49,345 nucleotides of DNA from Acaryochloris sp. CRU_2_0 (lineage in GTDB: Bacteria; Cyanobacteriota; Cyanobacteriia; Thermosynechococcales; Thermosynechococcaceae), in the NCBI GenBank assembly GCA_012034865.1, contig JAAUOM010000020.1, forward strand, positions 1 to 49,345. The letters are read 5' to 3'. The notes under the pieces were generated by a model. The model searched no databases, was not told the origin of the DNA, and saw only the letters and a list, made by a program, of their open reading frames with translations. Both the position numbers and the translations under genes were made by a program. Each line of letters begins with the position of its first letter. Position 1 is the first letter of the stretch. This document shows, in pieces, positions 25,140 to 33,341 of the stretch.

Positions 25140-26000
25140 TTAGTAATGAAAGGGAATGGTAATTAGGGGTAAGCCAGCCAGTAATAAACCCTGCCAAGGT
25201 AATGGATAGGGGGGGGGGATTGTTCTTTCACCCACAGATAGAAGCGCGTCGATGCGCTGGGTTAATCGATGGTGAGTTGCGGTTTGCATAGCAGCACAGA
25301 TGCTATCGGCAATATCGATGGAGTAGGAATTAACCATTAATAGCAATGACTCTGCTAATACCAGGGGATCCACTTGTTGAGCCGCCCACTGATCTGCACG
25401 AACTTCCCGCAGGAGTAATAAGGCTTGCCACAGTTCGGTTGAATAAGGGAGCCAGACTGTTAAGCGACGGAACCACCCCCACCAAAAGAACCAAAAGGTA
25501 TCCCGATACTGTTGATGAGCCTGCTCATGTACCAGCACGGCTGCTAATTGAGTTGAAGATAGGGTGTGGATAAGTCCCTTGGTAACCATTAATTCCGAAT
25601 GCCAAAAGCCCACTTGAGCTGCGTAGGGCAAGGCATAATCGAGTTGGTAAGCCCACTGACCTTGGATCCAATGCTGAGGATAGCTGTGGATTTGCTGGAC
25701 GCTGAGCCAGCCTTCATAAACTTGTCGGAGATAGAGTAGGACAGCCATACCTACAAACCCAACGGCTAGGGTGTAGCTCCACCAACCTTCCCAGACCCAA
25801 ACCATCTCGCCTTGGGGTCCCATCCAAAGAATGGCGATCGCAGTCATCAAGAGCAGCAACGGAGGCCACAAAAATACCAGCAAGGTCATCTGCCACCGCT
25901 GCGCCCAAGATAGCTCTGTTTTGGCCTCTAGCCATTGATAGCCAAGGACTCGACAACTCCCGGCTAAGCCTAAGGCACCCACAATCATCAGCAGATGCAT
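25140..26000 (-). CDS. M56 (BlaR1-type) membrane metalloprotease, PetP-like
   Basis: 286 residues. Four or so membrane helices surround a cytoplasmic zinc-protease domain with HEQAH at 158-162 and the third ligand Glu199 in LLREVRADQWA. It starts one base after the BlaI-type repressor stop, an inseparable operon. In Synechocystis the homologous arrangement PetR-PetP senses copper: PetP is required with copper for degradation of PetR. No penicillin-sensor domain is present, so beta-lactam sensing is unlikely. The assignment to PetP is by architecture and cyanobacterial context, not by alignment. Confidence 0.8.
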   Translation of the reverse strand: MHLLMIVGALGLAGSCRVLGYQWLEAKTELSWAQRWQMTLLVFLWPPLLLLMTAIAILWMGPQGEMVWVWEGWWSYTLAVGFVGMAVLLYLRQVYEGWLSVQQIHSYPQHWIQGQWAYQLDYALPYAAQVGFWHSELMVTKGLIHTLSSTQLAAVLVHEQAHQQYRDTFWFFWWGWFRRLTVWLPYSTELWQALLLLREVRADQWAAQQVDPLVLAESLLLMVNSYSIDIADSICAAMQTATHHRLTQRIDALLSVGERTIPPPYPLPWQGLLLAGLPLITIPFHY

Positions 26001-26001
26001 G

Positions 26002-26421
26002 TTACTGATCCTCCCGTGCTTGACGAGCCGCGCGAATTTTAGCAGCGATCGCTTCTAGTTGCTCTACACTGGCCTGATCGAGGTGATCGGCAAAGGCGGC
26101 GATCGTGTCGGGATTGCCCACGGCTAAGAATTGTTGGAGTTGGTTGTAGGCCCACAGGGACTCCGCCTGGTCTCGTGAAACTAAAGGTCGCCAGACAAAA
26201 CTACGGTTTTGTTTATCACAAGCCAACCAACCCTTTTGGGTAAGGCGATTGAGGACAGTGGTCACAGAGGCATAGGCCAATTCGCGATCGGGATTGGCCA
26301 GAATCTTTTCATGCACTGCCTTGACGGTGGCTGTCTCCAAATCCCAGAGTAGGTTGAGAATTTCCCTTTCTAGCGGCCCCAGGGAAAGTTGCTTAGGGCG
26401 AAAGTGGGGTAGCGGTACCAT
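26002..26421 (-). CDS. BlaI/MecI/CopY-family transcriptional repressor, PetR-like
   Basis: 139 residues. A winged-helix domain (LGPLEREILNLLWDLETATV, then AYASVTTVLNRLTQKGWL) is followed by a helical dimerisation and cleavage region. BlaI-family repressors bind dyad operators and are inactivated by proteolysis by the partner M56 protease, which is the next gene. In cyanobacteria PetR represses plastocyanin and activates cytochrome c6 according to copper. Here neither petE nor petJ is present, but copper-type genes flank the pair on both sides. GGGAGGA near its 3' end serves the protease. Confidence 0.85.
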   Translation of the reverse strand: MVPLPHFRPKQLSLGPLEREILNLLWDLETATVKAVHEKILANPDRELAYASVTTVLNRLTQKGWLACDKQNRSFVWRPLVSRDQAESLWAYNQLQQFLAVGNPDTIAAFADHLDQASVEQLEAIAAKIRAARQAREDQ

Positions 26422-26560
26422 TACTGTTTGAGCCTGCCGAGGTTTGGGCTTTTAAAGATCAGGGTAACCTATTGCTAAGAAACTAAACCGTTTTATATAA
26501 AAGACTTTTGGGGAGCAATCTTTGTCATTGACGGCATCCTATTCTAGGACTGGTATCTGA

Positions 26561-26603
26561 GACGTTGTCGAGAGAGTCCCTAGATCCAGTATGACAGCTT
26601 GTC
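26561..26603. promoter_or_regulatory. Candidate dyad operators between the BlaI-type and TauE-like genes
   Basis: Two short dyads lie in the divergent spacer: GACGTTGTC at 26561-26569 and GACAGCTTGTC at 26593-26603, both GAC...GTC. The spacing between centres is about 33 bases, near three helical turns. A BlaI-type dimer would need such half-sites, but the motif is short and could be chance. Confidence 0.3.
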
Positions 26604-26646
26604 TTTTGACTTCCTCAGAAGGCATCCTCCAGGATAGTTCTGGTTG

Positions 26647-27891
26647 ATGTCAGCGATAAGGAACATGGTGGATTTACTGCTAGTGATGGCCTTGGGGTTT
26701 GTGGGCAGTTTTGGCCATTGTGTGGGGATGTGTGGCCCCTTGGCCGCAAGTTTTGCCCTCGCTCAATCCTCCGATCAACCCGTTCACTGGCAAAAACAGC
26801 TCCATTTTCATGTACTCCTTAACCTAGGACGCATTCTCAGTTATGGGTTAATTGGTGCTGCTCTGGGAGCATTGAGTTCTGTGTTGGTCGCTGGCGGAGA
26901 ACTGGCAGGTATCGATAGTGCCCTGCGTCGCGGTATTGCCCTGTTTATGGGGTGTTTGTTGATGGGATTGGGGCTTCGGCAAATTCGACCCCAATGGTTA
27001 CCTCAGCTTCCCTTCTTGCACCCTCTGTTAACGCAGGGGCTGCATATTCGCCTCAATCGAGCCATGATCGGATTGACCGATCATCCCCGTTGGTGGACCC
27101 CGGCTGTCTTGGGAATGGTGTGGGGATTAATTCCCTGTGGTTTTTTATATGCCGCTCAGATCAAAGCCGCAGCCACGGGTGATGTGTGGCTAGGTGGTGC
27201 AACGCTGCTGTTTTTTGGTCTAGGGACTTTACCGACCTTACTAGTAGTGGGTCTCTCAACGGCGATCTTAAGCAAAGATCGCCGCGCCCAGCTCTTCCAG
27301 ATGGGTGGATGGCTGATGGTGATCATTGGTCTGCTTACCCTTCTGCGGACAGGAGATATGACGGACTACAGTAGTCATGTAGCCTTATTGAGTTTGATCC
27401 TGGCTTTAGTCGCCCGTCCCCTTAGTACACTGTCGCCAGTGCTATTACACTATCGCCGCTTGTTGGGAGTGGGAGCCTTTATCCTGTCACTGATGCATGT
27501 TCTGTATGTCTTTGATCATTCCTTGCAGTGGTCAGGGGCGGCGATTCCCTTTATGCTACCTCTGCACCAAGTTGGGCTATGGATTGGAGGGGTTGCCTTT
27601 GTCTTGCTGATGCTTTTAGCCGCGACTAGTTCAAATTGGATGATGCAGGTATTGGGACAACAATGGCGGCGATTACATCTCCTCAGCCTTCCGGCATTAC
27701 TCCTAGCGGGTATTCATACGGGAATGATGGGTTCCCATTACTTAGGCGGATTGGAGTGGACACAGGTACATTATTTGCGGACAGGGGCGATCGCTCTCTT
27801 GATTCTGCTAGTATTCCTTCTCCGCTGCCGATGGGTCTGGGCTTTACTCTCTGTGGAAAAATTGTATGGTGCATCTGCTTCGTCAAAATAG
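26647..27891 (+). CDS. TauE/SafE (UreH_2-like) domain fused to a ferric-reductase-like transmembrane domain
   Basis: 414 residues from ATG 26647, with about 11 helices. The N-terminal half is a UreH_2/TauE-SafE-type domain with the motif GHCVGMCGP near residues 23-31, seen in proteins of copper and cytochrome-oxidase maturation loci. From about 250 the sequence turns into a ferric reductase/cytochrome b-like domain: HYRRLLGVGAFILSLMHVLY and WRRLHLLSLPALLLAGIHTG hold the probable haem ligands. A possible role is metal (Cu) transport coupled to reduction. It is divergent from the BlaI-type gene and overlaps the next gene by 26 bases. Confidence 0.65.
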   Translation: MSAIRNMVDLLLVMALGFVGSFGHCVGMCGPLAASFALAQSSDQPVHWQKQLHFHVLLNLGRILSYGLIGAALGALSSVLVAGGELAGIDSALRRGIALFMGCLLMGLGLRQIRPQWLPQLPFLHPLLTQGLHIRLNRAMIGLTDHPRWWTPAVLGMVWGLIPCGFLYAAQIKAAATGDVWLGGATLLFFGLGTLPTLLVVGLSTAILSKDRRAQLFQMGGWLMVIIGLLTLLRTGDMTDYSSHVALLSLILALVARPLSTLSPVLLHYRRLLGVGAFILSLMHVLYVFDHSLQWSGAAIPFMLPLHQVGLWIGGVAFVLLMLLAATSSNWMMQVLGQQWRRLHLLSLPALLLAGIHTGMMGSHYLGGLEWTQVHYLRTGAIALLILLVFLLRCRWVWALLSVEKLYGASASSK

Positions 27892-28453
27892 CCTCCTGGG
27901 TCTAGCCTTAGTCTTGTCCGTTTGGTCTACCCCTGGGCAAGCCCATACCATCAAAACCACGGGCACTATTGCGGTTACATTTCATCTAGAACCCGATCAT
28001 CATCCCCGTGCTGGAGAATCGGCTCAAGTCTGGTTTATCCTTACCCAAAAGGGTGGAACGGTTATTCCCTTAGACCAGTGTGACTGTAAGCTTCAGATCT
28101 ACTCCGAGGCAGATCCATCCCCCACTCCACTATTTCAGCCTCCCCTAACAGCCGTTTCTGCTGAGCAATATCAGGACATTCCTGGGACGAAGATTATGTT
28201 TCCCCAGCCAGGGAACTACCGTTTGGCATTCCAAGGCCATCCTCGATCGGGTAATTTGTTTACACCTTTTCAGTTCAACTTTCCGGTAACAGTGGCTCAA
28301 GGGGCTGATCCTTCTTCCCTTCCTGACTCAGCTACTTTCCCCTCTCCCCCATCATTTCCTTCTCAGACAGTCCAGTTCCTAGCCCTAGCCATTCTAGTTG
28401 GCACGGGTTTGGGGATAGGGATACTCAGGTATTGGCAACGCTTAAAACGCTAA
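27866..28453 (+). CDS. Membrane-anchored periplasmic protein with predicted N-terminal histidine (CopC/FixH-like)
   Basis: 195 residues. The signal peptide ends WSTPGQA, so signal peptidase should expose an N-terminal His (HTIKTTGTIAVTF, then HLEPDHHPRAGE). A beta-sandwich follows (GESAQVWFILTQKGG, YRLAFQGHPRSG) with a CDC pair (DQCDCKL), then a Pro/Ser stretch and a C-terminal helix (FLALAILVGTGLGIGIL). An N-terminal His plus nearby His is the copper-binding arrangement of CopC and other histidine-brace proteins; YtkA/FixH-like proteins share the fold. Overlap with the previous frame indicates coupled translation. Function inferred. Confidence 0.65.
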   Translation: MVHLLRQNSLLGLALVLSVWSTPGQAHTIKTTGTIAVTFHLEPDHHPRAGESAQVWFILTQKGGTVIPLDQCDCKLQIYSEADPSPTPLFQPPLTAVSAEQYQDIPGTKIMFPQPGNYRLAFQGHPRSGNLFTPFQFNFPVTVAQGADPSSLPDSATFPSPPSFPSQTVQFLALAILVGTGLGIGILRYWQRLKR

Positions 28454-28743
28454 TTATTCTTATCTTGCAAAAGCGTCGGTTATATATTCGACCATTCCCG
28501 CGATCGCTTCTCGCTACGGTTAGACGTTGATGACTCACGGGATGGCTCTGCAACAATAGCACCCAAGGCTCATTCCTTATTGGTGTAATATCTCTCAGGG
28601 TGGAACTCTCCTAAAGGAACTAAAATGGAGAGATTAGGGTGTAAAAATGTACCTTGGACGATAGTTTTTGTGACATTGTGACGGTACGATATAACACAAT
28701 TTACCCCGCCTAGAAACTTAAGAATTCGGCTCAGGATTCACGC

Positions 28744-29655
28744 ATGGCAATATCTGAACAAGTTCAACAGCGCTCTGATTTCATTGGCACCCAAGTTATC
28801 ACCCGCAATACCGGCAAAAAGTTAGGGGTGATTAACCAGCTTTGGGTTGATGTCGATCAACGAGAAGTGGCTGTCGTTGGTTTACGCAGCACCTTAGTAA
28901 CAGGGGATCAACGCTACATGTATCTCAGCAATATTCGCCAGATTGGAGATGTCATTCTCGTTGATGATGAAACGGCAATTGAAGCGCTTGATCCCCTTGA
29001 TTTCAGTACCTTAATTAACAATGAGGTGATTACCGAGGCTGGGGAACTCTTGGGCAAAGTCCGAGGCTTTAAGTTTGATATCAGCACGGGTGAAGTTACC
29101 TCTTTGATTATTGCGTCTTTGGGAATTCCATTGATTCCCTCACAAATTCTGAGTACCTACGAACTCCCGGTGGAAGAGATTGTCAGTACAGGCCCAGATC
29201 GGCTGATTGTGTTTGAAGGGGCTGAAGAACGTCTTAACCAGCTAACGGTAGGATTATTGGAGCGGATGGGCTTAGGTGTGCCGCCTTGGGAACTGGGTGA
29301 AGAAGAAGATTATATTCCTCGTACCGCTTCTACGAGTAATCAATTGGGTCCGGGGGAACCAACGACAGCCTATGTGCCTGCTCGGCAAGCCACACCCGTC
29401 CAACAGGCTTGGGAAACGGAAGCCTGGGAAGCAGAACCTGTACCTGTTGAGCGCCAAGACTATGCCCAACCGCAAAAATCTATGTATTCAGAAGAGGACA
29501 ATTGGAGCCAAAGTGGGTCTACTCCTGCGCCCAAATCGGTTGAGCCTTCCTATGAACGAGAGGATGATGTCTGGGCCGATGACTATGAACCCCAAGAGCT
29601 GAAAATTCCTGAACCGCAAAAGATTACAGAGTACGAACGTGAATCTGATTTTTAA
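28744..29655 (+). CDS. PRC-barrel domain protein
   Basis: 303 residues. Two PRC-barrel domains: about 10-75 (FIGTQVITRNTGKKLGVINQ, LWVDVDQREV) and about 88-155 (INNEVITEAGELLGKVRGFK, DISTGEVTSLII). The last about 110 residues are acidic, Pro- and Gln-rich and probably disordered. PRC-barrels occur in photosynthetic reaction-centre subunit H, RimM and thylakoid-associated proteins; in cyanobacteria such proteins are often soluble. Function unknown. ATG 28744. Upstream spacer of 290 bases shows no gene. Confidence 0.85.
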   Translation: MAISEQVQQRSDFIGTQVITRNTGKKLGVINQLWVDVDQREVAVVGLRSTLVTGDQRYMYLSNIRQIGDVILVDDETAIEALDPLDFSTLINNEVITEAGELLGKVRGFKFDISTGEVTSLIIASLGIPLIPSQILSTYELPVEEIVSTGPDRLIVFEGAEERLNQLTVGLLERMGLGVPPWELGEEEDYIPRTASTSNQLGPGEPTTAYVPARQATPVQQAWETEAWEAEPVPVERQDYAQPQKSMYSEEDNWSQSGSTPAPKSVEPSYEREDDVWADDYEPQELKIPEPQKITEYERESDF

Positions 29656-29685
29656 TGTCGATCCTGTGTGGAAGCATAAACGATT

Positions 29686-30981
29686 GTGACTGTCCTAACC
29701 TATTCTCTAACTGAGGTTGCCCAGCAAACCCGGCAAGCAGCGATCCACTTAGCGGTTGCCTCCCCCCAAGCAAAAAACCAAGCCCTAGAAGCCGTTGCCC
29801 AAGCCCTAGAAGCCTCTAGTCCAGATATTCTTGCCGCCAATCTTGAAGATTGCCAACGCGCTCAAGCTTCTGGATTAGCGCCTGCCCTCTATGCCCGTCT
29901 CAAGTTGGATGCGGCCAAACTAGAGGGTGCGATCGCAGGTGTCCGCAGTGTGGCCGCCCTCCCCGATCCCGTGGGTACGGTTCAATTGCATCGGCAACTG
30001 GATACGGGATTAGTTCTCAAGCGCGTCAGTTGCCCCTTGGGCGTGTTAGGGGTGATTTTTGAAGCCCGCCCCGATGCAGTGGTGCAAATTGCAGCCCTGG
30101 CGATCAAGTCGGGGAATGGGGTCTTACTCAAAGGCGGTCAAGAGGCTCTGCAGTCTTGCCAAGCTTTGGTGAAGGCGATCCATAAAGGGCTGTCTCAGAC
30201 GGATATTTCTGCCAATGTGGTGGCTCTGCTCACCAGTCGAGAAGAAACCTTGGCCCTGCTCAATCTAGACCAAGAGGTTAACCTGATTATTCCCCGTGGC
30301 TCTAACGAATTTGTGCGGTTTGTGCAAGAGAATACCCGGATTCCCGTACTGGGCCATGCCGAAGGCATTTGTCATCTGTATGTGGATCAAGCGGCGGATG
30401 TGGCCCAAGCGGTTGAGATTGCCGTGGACTCGAAGGTTCAATATCCTGCTGCTTGCAATGCGGTGGAAACGATTTTGGTCCATGCTGCGATCGCACCCCA
30501 ATTCTTGCCCGCTCTCATCCCAGCCTTACAGGCCCATCAAGTTGAAGTGCGCGGCGATACTGCCACTCAAACTCTTGTCAGTGTAAAGCCTGCCACTGAA
30601 GCCGATTGGTCCACAGAATATAGTGATTTAATTGTGGCCATCAAGGTAGTGGAGTCTCTAGAGGCTGCGATCTCTCACATTAACCAGTATGGATCGGGAC
30701 ATACCGATGCCATTGCCACCACAAATGTCCAAACTGCTGAGTTGTTTATGAATCAGGTGGATGCCGCTGGCGTCTTTCACAACTGCTCAACCCGATTTGC
30801 CGATGGCTTCCGCTACGGTTTGGGTGCAGAAGTTGGGATTAGTACCCAACGCCTACCGCCTAGAGGACCCGTCGGTCTAGAGGGATTAGTCACCTATAAG
30901 TATCAACTTCAAGGACAGGGGCATATCGTCGCTTCCTATTCTGGTCTTAAGGCTCGTACCTTTACTCACCAAAACCTCTAG
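29686..30981 (+). CDS. proA: Gamma-glutamyl phosphate reductase
   Basis: 431 residues, normal length, from GTG 29686. It reduces glutamyl-5-phosphate with NADPH to glutamate semialdehyde in proline synthesis. Visible landmarks are [15 protein letters not shown], the catalytic Cys in [32 protein letters not shown] and the C-terminal [14 protein letters not shown]. Upstream spacing to the PRC-barrel gene is 30 bases, so they may be co-transcribed. proB is not in the window. Confidence 0.95.
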   Translation: MTVLTYSLTEVAQQTRQAAIHLAVASPQAKNQALEAVAQALEASSPDILAANLEDCQRAQASGLAPALYARLKLDAAKLEGAIAGVRSVAALPDPVGTVQLHRQLDTGLVLKRVSCPLGVLGVIFEARPDAVVQIAALAIKSGNGVLLKGGQEALQSCQALVKAIHKGLSQTDISANVVALLTSREETLALLNLDQEVNLIIPRGSNEFVRFVQENTRIPVLGHAEGICHLYVDQAADVAQAVEIAVDSKVQYPAACNAVETILVHAAIAPQFLPALIPALQAHQVEVRGDTATQTLVSVKPATEADWSTEYSDLIVAIKVVESLEAAISHINQYGSGHTDAIATTNVQTAELFMNQVDAAGVFHNCSTRFADGFRYGLGAEVGISTQRLPPRGPVGLEGLVTYKYQLQGQGHIVASYSGLKARTFTHQNL

Positions 30982-31257
30982 CCATCAGGTACACTAAGTC
31001 AGGTCGGGAAAATCCAGTGCCTTCAAGATCTACGCAGTGCTGACCTCTCAGCCTAGGGATCTTTAAGAATTCTGGTGCTGTGCCGCAGCCGTAAACGAAG
31101 TTTAGATCGCAGCTCGTCAGTATTTCTGTATGAATGCGATCGACCCCTTTGTCAGCCGGAATGCCGACCTGTTTTTGTCTCACGGGATAGCTGCGTTGTC
31201 CCTGGGATGATCTTCAGTGATTGCCTGCGTTGCACGGGCAAGGAGTCTTTTATAAAT

Positions 31258-32301
31258 ATGTCTATTTCCTATGCTTCGGAATTGGTGGTCAGACCTACTC
31301 CCCTTAGCTTGCCAACCTCTTCTGAACTAACCCCTTTACCTCTGCATCGGCCCTTGTTAATGATCGGCCACGGCACTCGCAACTCAGAGGGCAGACAATG
31401 TTTTCTGGATTTTGCCACTGCCTATCAACAGCTAGACACCTCCCGACCTGTGTTTCCTTGTTTTTTGGAACTGACGGCTCCCAGTATTCAAGAAGTGGTG
31501 GATCACTGTGTGGCCCAAGGCTATACAGAATTATCGGCTTTGCCCATTTTGCTGTTTGCCGCCCGCCACAACAAGTTCGATGTCACGAATGAGCTAGACT
31601 TAGCCCGCCAGCGCCATCCCCAACTCAAGTACCACTACGGTCGCCACTTCGGAATTACACCGGGCATCATAGAGCTATGGAAGCAGCGGTTAGCCCTGCT
31701 GGATAGCCCTGATCATAATCCCCAAGGAATTGCCCGCGATCAAACCGTGCTTCTTTTTGTCGGTCGGGGATCTAGTGACCCTGATGCTAACAGTGATGTC
31801 AGCAAAATGGCTCGGATCCTATGGGAAGGCAGCGGCTATCAGACCGTAGAAACCTGTTTTATTGGTATTACCCATCCTCGCCTGGAAGAGGGCTTCCGGC
31901 GGGCTCGCCTCTATCAGCCCCAGCGAATTATTGTCCTGCCCTATTTCCTGTTTACAGGCACCTTAGTCGAGAAAATTTTTGACATTGCTGCCCAGCAACA
32001 AGCTGCCTTCCCGGATATTCAAGTCACCTGTTTGCCAGAAATGGGGGTCCATCCTGAATTAGTACAGGTGGTTCGCCAGCGAGAATTGGAAACACAGTTG
32101 GGACAGGTGCAAATGAACTGCGAACTCTGTAAGTTTCGACTGGCCGCCCTCAAAGGTGAAGAACCCTATCCTCACAGCCATGGCCATTCTCACCCTCACA
32201 GCCATGGCCATTCTCACAGCCACGGGCATGATCATGATCAGGCTAGCCCCAATTTGGATAACGAAGCAGACTACCACAACCGTATTTGGCAGGTTCCCTA
32301 A
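31258..32301 (+). CDS. cbiX: Sirohydrochlorin chelatase, CbiX type, with His-rich tail
   Basis: 347 residues from ATG 31258, chosen for AAGGAG at 31240-31245 and because earlier codons are not family-like. Two tandem CbiX domains: the first starts [13 protein letters not shown] with catalytic His, the second [17 protein letters not shown] near-C-terminal MNCELCKFR precedes a His-rich tail of about 25 residues (alternating His with Ser, Gly, Pro). It inserts Co or Fe into sirohydrochlorin on the way to B12 or sirohaem. The His tail probably stores or buffers metal. The radical SAM protein at 962 is a possible B12 user. Confidence 0.85.
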   Translation: MSISYASELVVRPTPLSLPTSSELTPLPLHRPLLMIGHGTRNSEGRQCFLDFATAYQQLDTSRPVFPCFLELTAPSIQEVVDHCVAQGYTELSALPILLFAARHNKFDVTNELDLARQRHPQLKYHYGRHFGITPGIIELWKQRLALLDSPDHNPQGIARDQTVLLFVGRGSSDPDANSDVSKMARILWEGSGYQTVETCFIGITHPRLEEGFRRARLYQPQRIIVLPYFLFTGTLVEKIFDIAAQQQAAFPDIQVTCLPEMGVHPELVQVVRQRELETQLGQVQMNCELCKFRLAALKGEEPYPHSHGHSHPHSHGHSHSHGHDHDQASPNLDNEADYHNRIWQVP

Positions 32302-32430
32302 GGTGATTTCTGGGAAAAATTTTACCCCTGTAGGGGCGAATAATGGCCGCTTGCCTCTACAGATCAGGGATTCTTCAGCCAATATGGGGTTGTGAGATAA
32401 TAGGTTCAGAGCAACCTTGAGGTGGAGCTT

Positions 32431-33237
32431 ATGACTGCTACGCCAGCAACACCATCAGCATTAATGCTACCTGACCATACCCAATTGCCAGAGTCAGATG
32501 GTACCTTCGTGAAGAATTTCCAGGAACATCCACAAAGCATTTTGCTCACTGAATCCATTCGACCTGTCTTAGAACAACGCCATCCTGATGGTCAATATTG
32601 CATTGGCCAAGACTCAGGTATCTACTGGCGCTTAGTTGACCCACCCGAAAAGGGAGCAGAATCCCCCGACTGGTTTTATGTCCCTAACGTCCCCCCGACC
32701 TTAGATGGCAAACTGCGACGCTCCTATGTGCTCTGGAAAGAATATGTTGCTCCCCTGATTGCCATCGAATTTGTTTCAGGCGATGGCAGTGAAGAAAGAG
32801 ATGACACCCCTCCGTCTCCAAACGCAGGTAACAAAGTTGGAAAATTTTGGGTTTATGAGCAAGCGATTCGCATCCCGTACTATGCCATTTATGAAGCTGA
32901 AAAAGCTCAGGTAGAGGTCTACCACCTGCAAGATAATGTCTACCAACAGATTACTGCCAACGATCGCGGTCATTATGGTATTTCGCCCCTAGGTGTAGAA
33001 CTCGGAATCTGGCAAGGGACTTATCAGAATGCTGATCTACCTTGGCTACGGTGGTGGGATGTCGAGGGGAATTTGTTGTTAAACGGGGAAGAACGTGCTG
33101 AACAGGCGGAACAGGCAAGGTTGGCTGCGATCCCTCGTTTATTAGAGCTGGGACTGGAAATTGAACAGGTTGCAACGGCTCTAGGACTTGCGATCGCAGA
33201 GGTGCAAGCGATCGCAGAATCAACCTCGGAGTCATAA
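32431..33237 (+). CDS. Uma2-family putative restriction endonuclease (DUF820)
   Basis: 268 residues from ATG 32431 (GAGGTGGAG just upstream serves as ribosome site). The PD-(D/E)xK-like fold of Uma2 is recognisable: acidic residues in ESPDWFYVPNV, then LIAIEFVSGDGSEERDD, KFWVYEQAIRIPYYAIY and a C-terminal helical extension (RAEQAEQARLAAIPRLLELG) seen in many cyanobacterial copies. These proteins are highly expanded in cyanobacteria; activity is largely untested. Single gene, convergent with ndhD. Confidence 0.85.
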   Translation: MTATPATPSALMLPDHTQLPESDGTFVKNFQEHPQSILLTESIRPVLEQRHPDGQYCIGQDSGIYWRLVDPPEKGAESPDWFYVPNVPPTLDGKLRRSYVLWKEYVAPLIAIEFVSGDGSEERDDTPPSPNAGNKVGKFWVYEQAIRIPYYAIYEAEKAQVEVYHLQDNVYQQITANDRGHYGISPLGVELGIWQGTYQNADLPWLRWWDVEGNLLLNGEERAEQAEQARLAAIPRLLELGLEIEQVATALGLAIAEVQAIAESTSES

Positions 33238-33266
33238 ATGCTCTGGCATCCTATCCCTCAGAAGCC

Positions 33267-33294
33267 AGCCCCATAAAGAACTCTTATAGGGGCT
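33267..33294. terminator. Hairpin between Uma2 and ndhD, possible terminator
   Basis: AGCCCCATAA (33267-33276) pairs with TTATAGGGGCT (33284-33294), with one bulge and a seven-base loop. It lies between two convergent stops. There is no clear T-run on either side. Confidence 0.35.
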
Positions 33295-33341
33295 GCTAGG
33301 GGAAGCAGCGAAGTAGTGCTTCTCCACTGATGGATGTGGAT

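Noticed and set aside
25140..26421. Beta-lactamase regulation by BlaR1/BlaI
   Set aside because: The M56 protein has no C-terminal penicillin-binding sensor domain and no beta-lactamase gene is nearby.
31075..31257. N-terminal extension of CbiX
   Set aside because: The extra residues do not look like the family, and AAGGAG sits correctly before ATG 31258.
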